Assembly (NCBI GenBank): GCA_050157065.1
Contig: CP189573.1
DNA: 64,000 nt
DNA from: Avipropionibacterium sp050157065
Lineage (GTDB): Bacteria > Actinomycetota > Actinomycetes > Propionibacteriales > Propionibacteriaceae
Direction: 5' to 3' (one strand)
Under the pieces are notes generated by a model. That model had not been told where the DNA came from. It worked only from the letters and a program-made list of their open reading frames with translations, and ran no database searches. The position numbers and the translations under genes were made by a program. This document shows positions 40,428 to 47,743 of the stretch, in pieces (within the stretch, counting starts at the first letter, position 1; each line of letters begins with the position of its first letter).

Positions 40428-43400
40428 ATGGCAGTACGGTCCGACGGCGACTTCGTCCACCTGCACGTCCACTCGGAGTTCTCGATGTTGGACGGTGCGG
40501 CCCGCATCTCGGACCTGTTCAGCACCGCCGCCGGGCTCGGGATGCCGGCGATCGCGATGACCGACCACGGCAACCTGTACGGGGCGTACGAGTTCTACAA
40601 GGGGTCGAAGGGGTCCGGGGTCAAGCCGATCATCGGGCTGGAGGCGTACCTGACGCCCAACACCCACCGCTCCGAGCGCAAGCGGGTCCGCTGGGGTGAC
40701 GGCGGGGGCGACGACGTGTCGGGCTCCGGTGCCTACACCCACCTCACGCTGCTGGCCGCCGACACCCCGGGGATGCACAACCTGTTCCGGTTGTCGTCGC
40801 GGTCGTCGCTGGAGGGGTTCTTCTACAAGCCGCGGGCCGACCGGGAGATCCTCACCGAGTACGCCAAGGGCCTGATCGCCACCACCGGCTGCCCGTCGGG
40901 TGAGGTGCAGACCCTGCTGCGGCTCGGCCGGTACGACCAGGCGCGCGCGTCGGCCGCGGAGTTCCGCGACATCTTCGGCGCCGAGAACTACTACGTCGAG
41001 CTGATGGACCACGGGTTGTCGATCGAACGTCGGGTGCGCGAGGACCTGCTCCGACTGTCGAAGGACCTCGACCTGCCGTTGGTGGCCACCAACGACCTGC
41101 ACTACGTGAAGGAGTCCGACGCCGCCGCGCACGAGGTGCTGCTGTGCGTGCAGTCCGGGTCGACGATGGACGACCCGAAGCGCTTCAAGTTCGACGGCAG
41201 CGGCTACTACCTCAAGGGTGCCACCGAGATGCGGCAGCTGTTCGCCGAGTTGCCCCAGGCCTGCGACAACACCCTGGCGATCGCCGAGCGCTGCAACATC
41301 GAGTTCACCGAGGGTGAGGGCCGCTACATGCCGCGGTTCCCGTGCCCGCCCGGTGAGGACGAGACCTCGTGGTTCATCAAGGAGGTCGAGCGTGGGCTGG
41401 CCGTCCGCTACCCGAACGGGATCCCGGCCGAGGTGCGGGAGCGGGCCGCCTTCGAACAGGAGGTGATCATCGGCAAGGGCTACCCGGGCTACTTCCTGGT
41501 GGTCGCCGACTTCATCAACTGGGCCAAGGAGAACGGCATCCGGGTCGGGCCGGGTCGTGGTTCGGGTGCCGGCTCGATGTGTGCGTACGCGATGCGGATC
41601 ACCGACCTGGATCCGTTGCAGCACAAACTCTTCTTCGAGCGGTTCCTCAACCCCGAGCGGATGTCGATGCCCGACTTCGACATCGACTTCGACGAACGTC
41701 GTCGCGGTGAGGTGATCAAGTACGTCTCCGACAAGTACGGCGACGACCGGGTCAGCCAGATCGTCACGTACGGCACGATCAAGGCCAAGCAGGCGATCAA
41801 GGACTCCGCCCGGGTGATGGGCTATCCGTTCTCCACCGGCGACACGATCACCAAGGCGATGCCGCCGGCGGTCATGGGCAAGGACGTCCCGCTCGCCGAC
41901 ATCCACGACCCCGAACACAAGCGGTACGCCGAGGGCGGCGAGTTCCGCACCCTGTTGACCCAGGACCCCGAGGCGCAGGGGATCTTCGACAAGGCCGTCG
42001 GCATCGAGGGACTGAAGCGGCAGTGGGGTGTCCACGCGGCCGGCGTGATCATGTCGTCCGACCCGTTGATCGACATCATCCCGATCATGAAGCGCGAGCA
42101 GGACGGCGCGATCATCACCCAGTTCGACTACCCGGGCTGTGAGGCACTCGGACTGGTCAAGATGGACTTCCTCGGGTTGCGCAACCTGACGATCCTCGAC
42201 GACGCGGTCAAGAACGTGAAGCTGAACCGTGACCTCGACATCGACCTGGACGCGTTGGCCGCCGACACCACCGACGAGGCGACGTACCAACTGCTCGGCC
42301 GGGGTGACACGCTCGGGGTGTTCCAGTTCGACGGATCGGGCTACCGGCAACTGTGCCGGCTGATGCGGCCCGACCGGTTCGACGACATCACCGCGCTCGG
42401 TGCGCTCTACCGACCCGGCCCGATGGGCACCAACACCCACATCAACTACGCGCTGCGCAAGACCGGACAGCAGCCGGTGACCCACATCCACACCGAGCTC
42501 GAGGAAGCCCTCGACGAGTTGCTCGGCGACACCTACGGGCTGCTGGTCTACCAGGAGCAGGTGATGGAGATCGCGCAGCGGCTGGCCGGCTACACGCTCG
42601 GCAACGCCGACCTGCTGCGTCGCGCGATGGGCAAGAAGAAGAAGGAGGTGCTCGACGCCGAGTACGTCAACTTCGAGAAGGGGATGCAGGACAACGGGTA
42701 CAGCGCCGCCGCGATCAAGGCACTGTGGGACACCTTGGTGCCGTTCTCCGACTACGGCTTCAACAAGTCGCACGCCGCCGCGTACGGGCTGGTGTCGTAC
42801 TGGACCGCGTACCTGAAGGCGAACTACGGCGCCGAGTACATGGCTGCCGTCCTCACCTCGGTGAAGGACGACAAGGACAAGATGGCGATCTACCTCGGCG
42901 AGTGTCGCCGGCTCGGCATCAAGGTGCTGCCGCCGGACGTCAACGAGTCGGAGGCCGACTTCACCCCGGTCGGCACCGACATCCGGTTCGGGCTGACCGC
43001 GATCCGCAACGTCGGCGCGAACGTGGTGGAGGGCATCGTCGCCGCGCGTACCGAGCACGGCAAGGCGAAGGACTTCCACGAGTTCCTCGACAACATCCCG
43101 TTGGCCGCCTGCAACAAGCGGGTGATCGATTCGTTGATCAAGGCCGGCGCGTTCGACTCGATGGGGCACCCGCGGCGGGCGTTGGTCGCGATCCACGAGC
43201 AGGCCGTGGACGAGGTGATCGACCTCAAGCGCAACGAGGCGAACGGGCAGGACGACCTGTTCGCCGGGTTCGGCGGCGACGACGACGGCGGGACCGGGGG
43301 CACCGGCTTCACCGCCGAGATCCCCGACCTGCCCGACTGGGACAAGCGGACCAAACTGGCGTTGGAGCGGGAGATGTTGGGGCTGTACGTGTCCGACCAC

Positions 43401-43979
43401 CCGCTGCAGGGGTTGGAGCACATCCTGTCCGCCGAGCGTGACATCTCGATCGGGGAGTTGATCGCCGAGGACGGGCCGCGGGAGGGCCAGTACGCGATCG
43501 CCGGGATGATCACCCAGGTGCAGCGCAAGCAGACCAAGAAGGGCGACTACTGGGCGATCATCACCGTGGAGGACCTGGAGGCGTCGGTCGACGTCCTGCT
43601 GTTCCCCAAGGTGTACGCACTGGTGTCGACCCAGTTGGCGACCGACACCGTGGTCCGGGTCCGTGGCCGGGTCTCGTCGCGGGACGAGTCGGTGGAGTTG
43701 CACGGCCAGGAGTTGTCGTTGCCCGACACCACCTTGGAGGGCGCGACCGGGCCGGTCGTGATCAGCCTGCCGGCGGTGCGCTGCACCCCGCCGGTGGTGG
43801 AAAAGCTGAAGTCGGTGCTGACCGCGCATCCGGGTGTGACCGAGGTGCGGCTCCGGCTCGACTCCGGTGGCGGGCGACAGACCATGATGCGGCTGCACGA
43901 GCAGCTGCGGGTGACCCCGTCGCCACCACTGATGGCCGACCTCAAGGCCCTGCTGGGCCCGTCATGTCTGGCGGGCTGA
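40428..43979 (+). CDS. dnaE: DNA polymerase III subunit alpha DnaE
   Basis: A 1183-residue replicative polymerase. The N-terminal PHP domain opens 'FVHLHVHSEFSMLDGA' (metal His residues at about 10-14). The palm holds 'PDFDIDFDERRR' at about residue 415 with the paired catalytic Asp. The fingers, the helix-hairpin-helix region, a clamp-binding segment and an OB fold ('IAGMITQVQRKQTKKGDYWAIITVED', about 1025-1050) follow in order. Length and order fit DnaE1, the main actinobacterial replicase. The ATG at 40428 has GGAGG upstream; an open frame extends 65 codons further without homology. Confidence 0.97.
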   Translation: MAVRSDGDFVHLHVHSEFSMLDGAARISDLFSTAAGLGMPAIAMTDHGNLYGAYEFYKGSKGSGVKPIIGLEAYLTPNTHRSERKRVRWGDGGGDDVSGSGAYTHLTLLAADTPGMHNLFRLSSRSSLEGFFYKPRADREILTEYAKGLIATTGCPSGEVQTLLRLGRYDQARASAAEFRDIFGAENYYVELMDHGLSIERRVREDLLRLSKDLDLPLVATNDLHYVKESDAAAHEVLLCVQSGSTMDDPKRFKFDGSGYYLKGATEMRQLFAELPQACDNTLAIAERCNIEFTEGEGRYMPRFPCPPGEDETSWFIKEVERGLAVRYPNGIPAEVRERAAFEQEVIIGKGYPGYFLVVADFINWAKENGIRVGPGRGSGAGSMCAYAMRITDLDPLQHKLFFERFLNPERMSMPDFDIDFDERRRGEVIKYVSDKYGDDRVSQIVTYGTIKAKQAIKDSARVMGYPFSTGDTITKAMPPAVMGKDVPLADIHDPEHKRYAEGGEFRTLLTQDPEAQGIFDKAVGIEGLKRQWGVHAAGVIMSSDPLIDIIPIMKREQDGAIITQFDYPGCEALGLVKMDFLGLRNLTILDDAVKNVKLNRDLDIDLDALAADTTDEATYQLLGRGDTLGVFQFDGSGYRQLCRLMRPDRFDDITALGALYRPGPMGTNTHINYALRKTGQQPVTHIHTELEEALDELLGDTYGLLVYQEQVMEIAQRLAGYTLGNADLLRRAMGKKKKEVLDAEYVNFEKGMQDNGYSAAAIKALWDTLVPFSDYGFNKSHAAAYGLVSYWTAYLKANYGAEYMAAVLTSVKDDKDKMAIYLGECRRLGIKVLPPDVNESEADFTPVGTDIRFGLTAIRNVGANVVEGIVAARTEHGKAKDFHEFLDNIPLAACNKRVIDSLIKAGAFDSMGHPRRALVAIHEQAVDEVIDLKRNEANGQDDLFAGFGGDDDGGTGGTGFTAEIPDLPDWDKRTKLALEREMLGLYVSDHPLQGLEHILSAERDISIGELIAEDGPREGQYAIAGMITQVQRKQTKKGDYWAIITVEDLEASVDVLLFPKVYALVSTQLATDTVVRVRGRVSSRDESVELHGQELSLPDTTLEGATGPVVISLPAVRCTPPVVEKLKSVLTAHPGVTEVRLRLDSGGGRQTMMRLHEQLRVTPSPPLMADLKALLGPSCLAG

Positions 43980-44035
43980 TGGGGTCGGGAGCTTCGGCCT
44001 CGGGCGCGTACGACTGACCGCGCGCGTGACGCAAG

Positions 44036-44050
44036 GATCGATGGTCGATC
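44036..44050. terminator. Small hairpin between dnaE and the convergent cupin gene
   Basis: GATCGA-TGG-TCGATC is a perfect 6-bp stem with a 3-nt loop, overlapping the last bases of the cupin stop codon. It sits in the 69-bp gap between converging genes and may help end both transcripts. Confidence 0.35.
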
Positions 44051-44402
44051 AGCGACGGTCGGCGCTCTCGATCGGGAACACGAATGTCTTGCGGAGCGTC
44101 TCCTGCACGTCCCAGACCCCGTGGGTGTCCGGCGGCATGACGAACAGGGCGCCCGGGACGAGCTGGTGGACCTCGCCGTCGTCGGTGGTGAAGGTCCCGC
44201 GACCTGCGATGACCGTGAAGATCTCCCAGTCCTCGCTGGTCCAGTGGCCCTCGAACGTGCCTGGGGTCACCTCCCACATGCCGGTGCGGACCGTGCCGAT
44301 CTCACCGGCCGAGTGGGCCGAGCGCACGACGTCGCCCGAGATGCTGCCGCGGTTGCGGGTGTCGACCTCGAGTTCGGTGCCCAACGAGTCAATGCTGATC
44401 AT
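44049..44402 (-). CDS. Cupin domain protein
   Basis: A 117-residue single cupin. Motif 1 is 'TPGTFEGHWTSEDWEIFTVIAGRGTFTTDDGE' (about residues 46-77), though two of the usual His are replaced; motif 2 is 'LVPGALFVMPPDTHGVWDV' (about 80-98). This resembles the (S)-ureidoglycine aminohydrolase/EutQ-type DUF861 cupins, which often bind no known ligand. ATG start with AGAGGGGG 6 nt upstream. It converges on dnaE. The role is unknown and no substrate-specific neighbour helps. Confidence 0.75.
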   Translation of the reverse strand: MISIDSLGTELEVDTRNRGSISGDVVRSAHSAGEIGTVRTGMWEVTPGTFEGHWTSEDWEIFTVIAGRGTFTTDDGEVHQLVPGALFVMPPDTHGVWDVQETLRKTFVFPIESADRR

Positions 44403-44519
44403 GGTGTTCCCCCTCTGTTCCTCGCGCTGGTGAAAGCCTCGACGTTCGTCGGGGTCGCCCGCGCGGCTCCCCGGCCTCCGCGATCCACGCGATCCTAGCC
44501 TTCGGTACGTCTTGAGGAG

Positions 44520-44848
44520 TCAGGCGACCGTCGGCGCCAGCACGACGACCGGTGTCCGTCGCGACCGGAGCGCGGCCAGGGCGTCGAGGTCCGTACCGTC
44601 GTCCTCGAGGGTGCGGAAGGTTGCCCACAGCCGGTCCCGCTCGTTGCCGGTGGCCTCGGTGGCGCGCACTGCACGTTCCTCGCCGCCGGGGAGGACGACG
44701 GTGGCGTCCGGGTTCGCCTGCAGGTTCAGCCACCAGGCGGGATGTGCCTCACCCCACCCGTTCATCGCCATCACGACGAGATCCGACCGTCGGCGAAGTA
44801 GGCGATGATCACTGCCCGGCTGCGGCCTGATCTCCGACCGGTCGTGTG
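44520..44848 (-). pseudogene. Remnant of an F420-dependent nitroreductase-family (DUF385) gene
   Basis: The minus strand encodes a deazaflavin-dependent nitroreductase-family C-terminal half: 'DLVVMAMNGWGEAHPAWWLNLQANPDATVVL' and onward to the stop at 44520. The preceding 'LHTTGRRSGRSRAVIIAYFADG' motif of the same family is present but in another frame, joined by an apparent 1-nt loss near 44779. Homology stops abruptly at about 44848 where the aldo-keto reductase remnant begins on the other strand. The first 30 or so residues, the start codon and promoter are missing. Intact relatives bind F420 and reduce nitro compounds or quinones. Confidence 0.75.
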
Positions 44849-44861
44849 CAGCCGGCTGCAC
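44846..44861. repeat. Perfect 16-bp palindrome at the deletion junction
   Basis: GTGCAGCCGGCTGCAC is its own reverse complement. The left half encodes part of the DUF385 remnant (minus strand, Leu-His) and the right half encodes Leu-His of the aldo-keto reductase remnant (plus strand). It marks the point where two genes were joined. Confidence 0.8.
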
Positions 44862-45179
44862 CGGACCGCCCAGTTCGGTCCGCCGGTGGACCAGGAACTG
44901 CTGTACGACGTCCTCGACGAGGTCGTCGACGAGGTGGAGCGGACCGTGCCACAGGTTGCGCTGAACTGGCTGCTCCGCCGACCCACCGTGTCGTCGGTGA
45001 TCGTGGGTGCCCGCAATGCCGAGCAGCTCCGGCAGAACCTCGGCGCGGTCGGATGGGCGCTGACCTCGGAGCAGGTGACGCGACTGGACGCGGTCAGCAA
45101 CACCGAGGCGCCGTACCCGCACTTCCCGTACCGTCGACAAGCTGGCTTCGCGCGGCTCGATCCACCCATGGCGGGGTGA
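44850..45179 (+). pseudogene. C-terminal remnant of an aldo/keto reductase gene
   Basis: About 109 residues of an aldo-keto reductase C-terminus: 'SRLHRTAQFGPPVDQELLYDVLDEV', 'TVPQVALNWLLRRPTVSSVIVGARNAEQLRQNLGAVGWALT' (the NADPH-binding 'GARN..QL..N' motif) and the terminal 'PYPHFPYRRQ'. Some 200 N-terminal residues with the catalytic Asp, Tyr, Lys and His are absent. Upstream in-frame residues are antisense to the DUF385 remnant and show no homology. The short frame beginning at 44805 should not be annotated as a functional enzyme. Confidence 0.8.
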
Positions 45180-45256
45180 ACGGTGATCAGGCCGCCGGCT
45201 CGAGCATGACGACCGACGTCCAACCGGTCGTGGCACCCTGAGTCGACATGGATCCG

Positions 45257-45310
45257 TAGACTCTGGCCGTGTTGCAGAAGGCTCAGGAGGCCGCGTGGCT
45301 CGACGCCTGA
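45257..45310 (+). promoter_or_regulatory. Promoter, 13-codon leader ORF and ribosome site of the membrane protein gene
   Basis: TAGACT (45257-45262) is followed after 6 nt by GTG (45269), which opens a 13-codon ORF ending in TGA at 45310. The ORF runs through AGGAGG (45285-45290) and the GTG start (45295) of the next gene in another frame. If the mRNA begins at 45269, ribosomes starting on the leaderless GTG would pass over the internal ribosome site. Confidence 0.45.
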
Positions 45311-45834
45311 TCATCCTCGGTGTGACCACCGTGGTCGTCGGGCTGCTTGCCGGCGTGCTGTGGGAGTCGGTCACCGTGCTGCCGGGGTACATCGTGGCCG
45401 CCGACGGGCAGGCCTACATCTCGGAGCAGGGGCTCACCCGGTTCATCGTCGCGGACGTCATCTACGCCGTGATCGGCCTCGCGGTGGGCATCGGCCTGGG
45501 CATCGTGTGTTGGTTCGTCGCAGGCCGTCGGTGGGGCTGGCCGGTGGTGCCGCTTGCCGCGGTTGCCGCCTTGCTGGCGGGGTTGCTGTGTTGGCTGGTC
45601 GGCACCGCGCTGGGCCCCAAGGACATGGCCGCCCGGGCCGCCGCAGCCCAGCCGGGGGACGTGGTCGAGATCGACTTCGCGCTCCGGTCACCGGTCGCAC
45701 TGGCGATCTGGGTGCTGGGTGCCGTCGGGGCTCTCCTGGTGATCACCGCCGTGGCCCGCGACGGCGAGATCGGCGGTGAACCGAACCCGCCACGGTCGCG
45801 TGAGCCAGCGGGGGACGTCGGTACGGATGGCTGA
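45295..45834 (+). CDS. Four-helix membrane protein, family not recognised
   Basis: A 179-residue protein with transmembrane helices at about residues 5-24, 53-78, 81-103 and 133-155, and a hydrophilic C-terminal tail. A short extracytoplasmic loop holds Tyr/Gly-rich sequence ('LPGYIVAADGQAYI'). GTG start with AGGAGG 4 nt upstream. The last 8 nt overlap the start of the P-loop kinase gene, implying coupling. I see no catalytic motif; it resembles several small actinobacterial DUF membrane proteins without a firm match. Confidence 0.65.
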   Translation: MARRLIILGVTTVVVGLLAGVLWESVTVLPGYIVAADGQAYISEQGLTRFIVADVIYAVIGLAVGIGLGIVCWFVAGRRWGWPVVPLAAVAALLAGLLCWLVGTALGPKDMAARAAAAQPGDVVEIDFALRSPVALAIWVLGAVGALLVITAVARDGEIGGEPNPPRSREPAGDVGTDG

Positions 45835-46588
45835 CCTGTCGCACGTGATCTGGGTCGGAGGGCCGGCCGGCGCGGGAAAGACCACGGTCGCACGTCGGCT
45901 CGCCCGCCGCCACGGCCTGCGCTGGTACGGTGCCGACACCCGAACCTGGGTGCACCGGGAACGAGCGGCTGCGTTGGGGGTGCCACTGCCGGACCGGGGG
46001 CCGGGTCATGATCGCTATGACCGGGGAACGATGGTGCTCGACGACGTACGCGCCCTTCCGAACGCGCCCTTGGTCGTCGTCGAGGGCGATCCGATCCTGC
46101 CGTCGCTGACGTCGGCCGGTGGGCACGCGGTGTGGCTGTGGCCGTCCCGCGAGGTCCAGCGCAGCCGACTCGAGCGTCGGCACCCCGACGGCATCCCACC
46201 CCGCCACCTCGTCACGTGGGAGCGGCTGGCGCCTTGGTTGGACGGCGAGAGCCAGGTGCCCGGCGAGTTGATCATCGTCGACGGGCTGGACATCGAGGCG
46301 ACGATCCGGGCCGTGACGGATGCCTTGGCTCCGGTCCTCGCTGCCGGGCCATGTGCCGACTCCGTCGGTGAACGGCAGGCGATGTTGCGGTACGGGAACG
46401 CCTCGATCATCTCGCAGTACCTCAGCCCGGCGACGAAGCCTCTCACCCCGGTGTCCTCCGACGCTGCCGCCGACTTCGACTGCGAGTGCGGACGACAGGA
46501 GTGCCACACGACGGTCCGACTGCGGGTCGCCGACGCACGTGACCTGGCGAGCTCTGGCGGGTCGGCGATCCGGGCACCCGGTCATTGA
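45827..46588 (+). CDS. P-loop kinase-like protein with C-terminal CxC-x4-C motif
   Basis: A 253-residue protein. Residues 8-20 carry a Walker A motif 'WVGGPAGAGKTTVA', and 'VVVEGDPILPS' (about 93-103) may be the Walker B strand, as in small-molecule kinases of the AAA_33/zeta type. A separate C-terminal part (about 205-245) contains 'DCECGRQECHTTVRLRV', a CxCxxxxC cluster with a His that looks like a small metal-binding knuckle also found at the ends of other actinobacterial proteins. The ATG overlaps the upstream stop by 8 nt. The substrate is unknown. Confidence 0.7.
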   Translation: MADLSHVIWVGGPAGAGKTTVARRLARRHGLRWYGADTRTWVHRERAAALGVPLPDRGPGHDRYDRGTMVLDDVRALPNAPLVVVEGDPILPSLTSAGGHAVWLWPSREVQRSRLERRHPDGIPPRHLVTWERLAPWLDGESQVPGELIIVDGLDIEATIRAVTDALAPVLAAGPCADSVGERQAMLRYGNASIISQYLSPATKPLTPVSSDAAADFDCECGRQECHTTVRLRVADARDLASSGGSAIRAPGH

Positions 46589-46612
46589 AGGGCTTGGCCA
46601 GCGCGCTACGGT
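46585..46612 (+). promoter_or_regulatory. Promoter of the NUDIX gene
   Basis: TTGAAG (46585-46590, over the stop codon of the kinase gene) and TACGGT (46607-46612) are 16 bp apart. The ATG lies 7 nt after the -10 with no ribosome site, so the transcript is probably leaderless. Confidence 0.55.
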
Positions 46613-46619
46613 CGCCGGC

Positions 46620-47096
46620 ATGCCGACACCCGAGTTCATCGTGTCCCTGCGGGAGAAGATCGGTCACGAGTCGCTGTGGTTGAGCGGTGTCACCGCGGTG
46701 GTGCGGCGCGATGACGGTGACGTGCTGCTGGCCCGACGGGCCGACGATGGCCAGTGGACCAGCGTGACCGGGATCATCGATCCCGGTGAGGAGCCGGCCG
46801 ACGCGGCCGAGCGGGAGGTGCTGGAGGAGGCGGGTCTGGTGGTGGTCGCCGAGCGGTTGGCCTGGGTGCATGTGCTGCCGCCACACACCTGGCCCAACGG
46901 TGACCGTGCCCAGTTCCTCGACCTCGTGTTCGGTTGCCGGTACGTGTCGGGCGAGCCGTCGCCGGCGGACGGGGAGAACACCGAGGTGGGCTGGTTCGGA
47001 CTGGACGACCTGCCGGAGGTCTCCGCGACGCAGCGGGAGCGGATCGAGGCGGCACTGGCCGGGGGAGTGGCGCGGTTCGAACGCCACGGCGGGTGA
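46620..47096 (+). CDS. NUDIX hydrolase
   Basis: A 158-residue NUDIX protein. The box 'GIIDPGEEPADAAEREVLEEAG' spans residues 51-72 with all catalytic Glu positions (REVLEE), flanked by the usual beta strands. It should hydrolyse a nucleoside diphosphate linked to some moiety; the sequence upstream of the box ('WTSVTG') does not identify the substrate. ATG start 7 nt after TACGGT. It converges on the YbaK gene with a 2-nt gap between stops, so their transcripts overlap or end inside each other. Confidence 0.9.
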   Translation: MPTPEFIVSLREKIGHESLWLSGVTAVVRRDDGDVLLARRADDGQWTSVTGIIDPGEEPADAAEREVLEEAGLVVVAERLAWVHVLPPHTWPNGDRAQFLDLVFGCRYVSGEPSPADGENTEVGWFGLDDLPEVSATQRERIEAALAGGVARFERHGG

Positions 47097-47098
47097 CC

Positions 47099-47590
47099 TC
47101 AGCGGCCGATCGGGGCGTACGAGGCGCCGGTGGTCTGTGCGAGGTCGGCCGGTGACAGTTGGACCTGCAGTCCTCGCCGACCCGCCGAGACCATGATCAA
47201 CTCCAGTCGTTGGGCCGAGGAGTCGATCACCGTCGGCAGGGGAGTGCGTTGTCCGATGGGGGAGATGCCCCCGACGACGTACCCACTGCTCCGGGCGGCG
47301 ACCTGCGGGTCGGCCATCGTCACCTTCTTGGCTCCGAGTGCGGTGGCCATGGCCTTCAGGTCCAGTTGACTCGACACCGGCACCACGGCGACGGCCAGGC
47401 CCGATCCGTCGGTGACGACGAGCGTCTTGAAGATGGTGGCCGGGTCGACACCGAGTTTCTCGGCGGCCTCCGCGCCGAAGTGGGTGGCATCGGCGTCGTG
47501 GTCGTACGGATGCAGCGTGTGGCTGATGGCTGCCGCTGTCAACGCCTGCGTCGCCGGAGTGCCGGAGCTGCCCTTCTTCGCTTTCGCCAC
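47099..47590 (-). CDS. ybaK: YbaK/EbsC-type Cys-tRNA(Pro) deacylase
   Basis: A 163-residue single-domain editing protein related to the ProRS INS domain, which removes cysteine (or alanine) mis-attached to tRNA-Pro. Typical segments are 'GEEAAEKLGVDPATIFKTLVV'-like (here 'GAEAAEKLGVDPATIFKTLVV', catalytic Lys near residue 54), 'VPVSSQLDLKAMATALGAKKV' and 'GYVVGGISPIGQRTPLPTVID' with the GxxP loop. GTG at 47590 is chosen because homology starts directly after it; a GTG 13 codons upstream gives an unusual extension. No strong ribosome site. Confidence 0.85.
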   Translation of the reverse strand: MAKAKKGSSGTPATQALTAAAISHTLHPYDHDADATHFGAEAAEKLGVDPATIFKTLVVTDGSGLAVAVVPVSSQLDLKAMATALGAKKVTMADPQVAARSSGYVVGGISPIGQRTPLPTVIDSSAQRLELIMVSAGRRGLQVQLSPADLAQTTGASYAPIGR

Positions 47591-47722
47591 GGCAGCAGCC
47601 TGCCACGTCGGGGATCCGGGTGGCGCCACCTCCGTGCCCTGACCTTGAAGGTTGTGCTGGCGAAGGTGAGGCCTGGGTGGGTGGTGTGAGCTGTTCCGTC
47701 GGTTGTTGTCGGTGGCGGCGTT

Positions 47723-47743
47723 TAGTATCGAACACGTGCTGCA
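47723..47743 (+). promoter_or_regulatory. -10 box and degenerate LexA (SOS) box at the second HNH endonuclease start
   Basis: TAGTAT (47723-47728) runs into TCGAACACGTGCTGCA (47728-47743). Its left half is a perfect SOS half-site TCGAAC and its right half matches GTTCGA in 3 of 6. The GTG start at 47736 is 7 nt after the -10 and inside the box, exactly as at 7752-7772, where the opposite half is the conserved one. Confidence 0.6.

Noticed and set aside
40341..43898. An open frame of 1185 codons on the strand opposite dnaE
   Set aside because: It mirrors codon positions of dnaE in GC-rich DNA, has low-complexity Arg/His/Gly/Val content and no homology; the plus-strand protein is a complete DnaE.
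44805..45179. A complete small aldo/keto reductase
   Set aside because: Only the C-terminal third of the fold is present, with no catalytic tetrad; the first 15 residues are antisense to another gene remnant.
47619..47630. GGTGGCGCCACC, a perfect 12-bp palindrome upstream of ybaK
   Set aside because: Self-complementary GC-only 12-mers are common at this base composition and it matches no promoter geometry.
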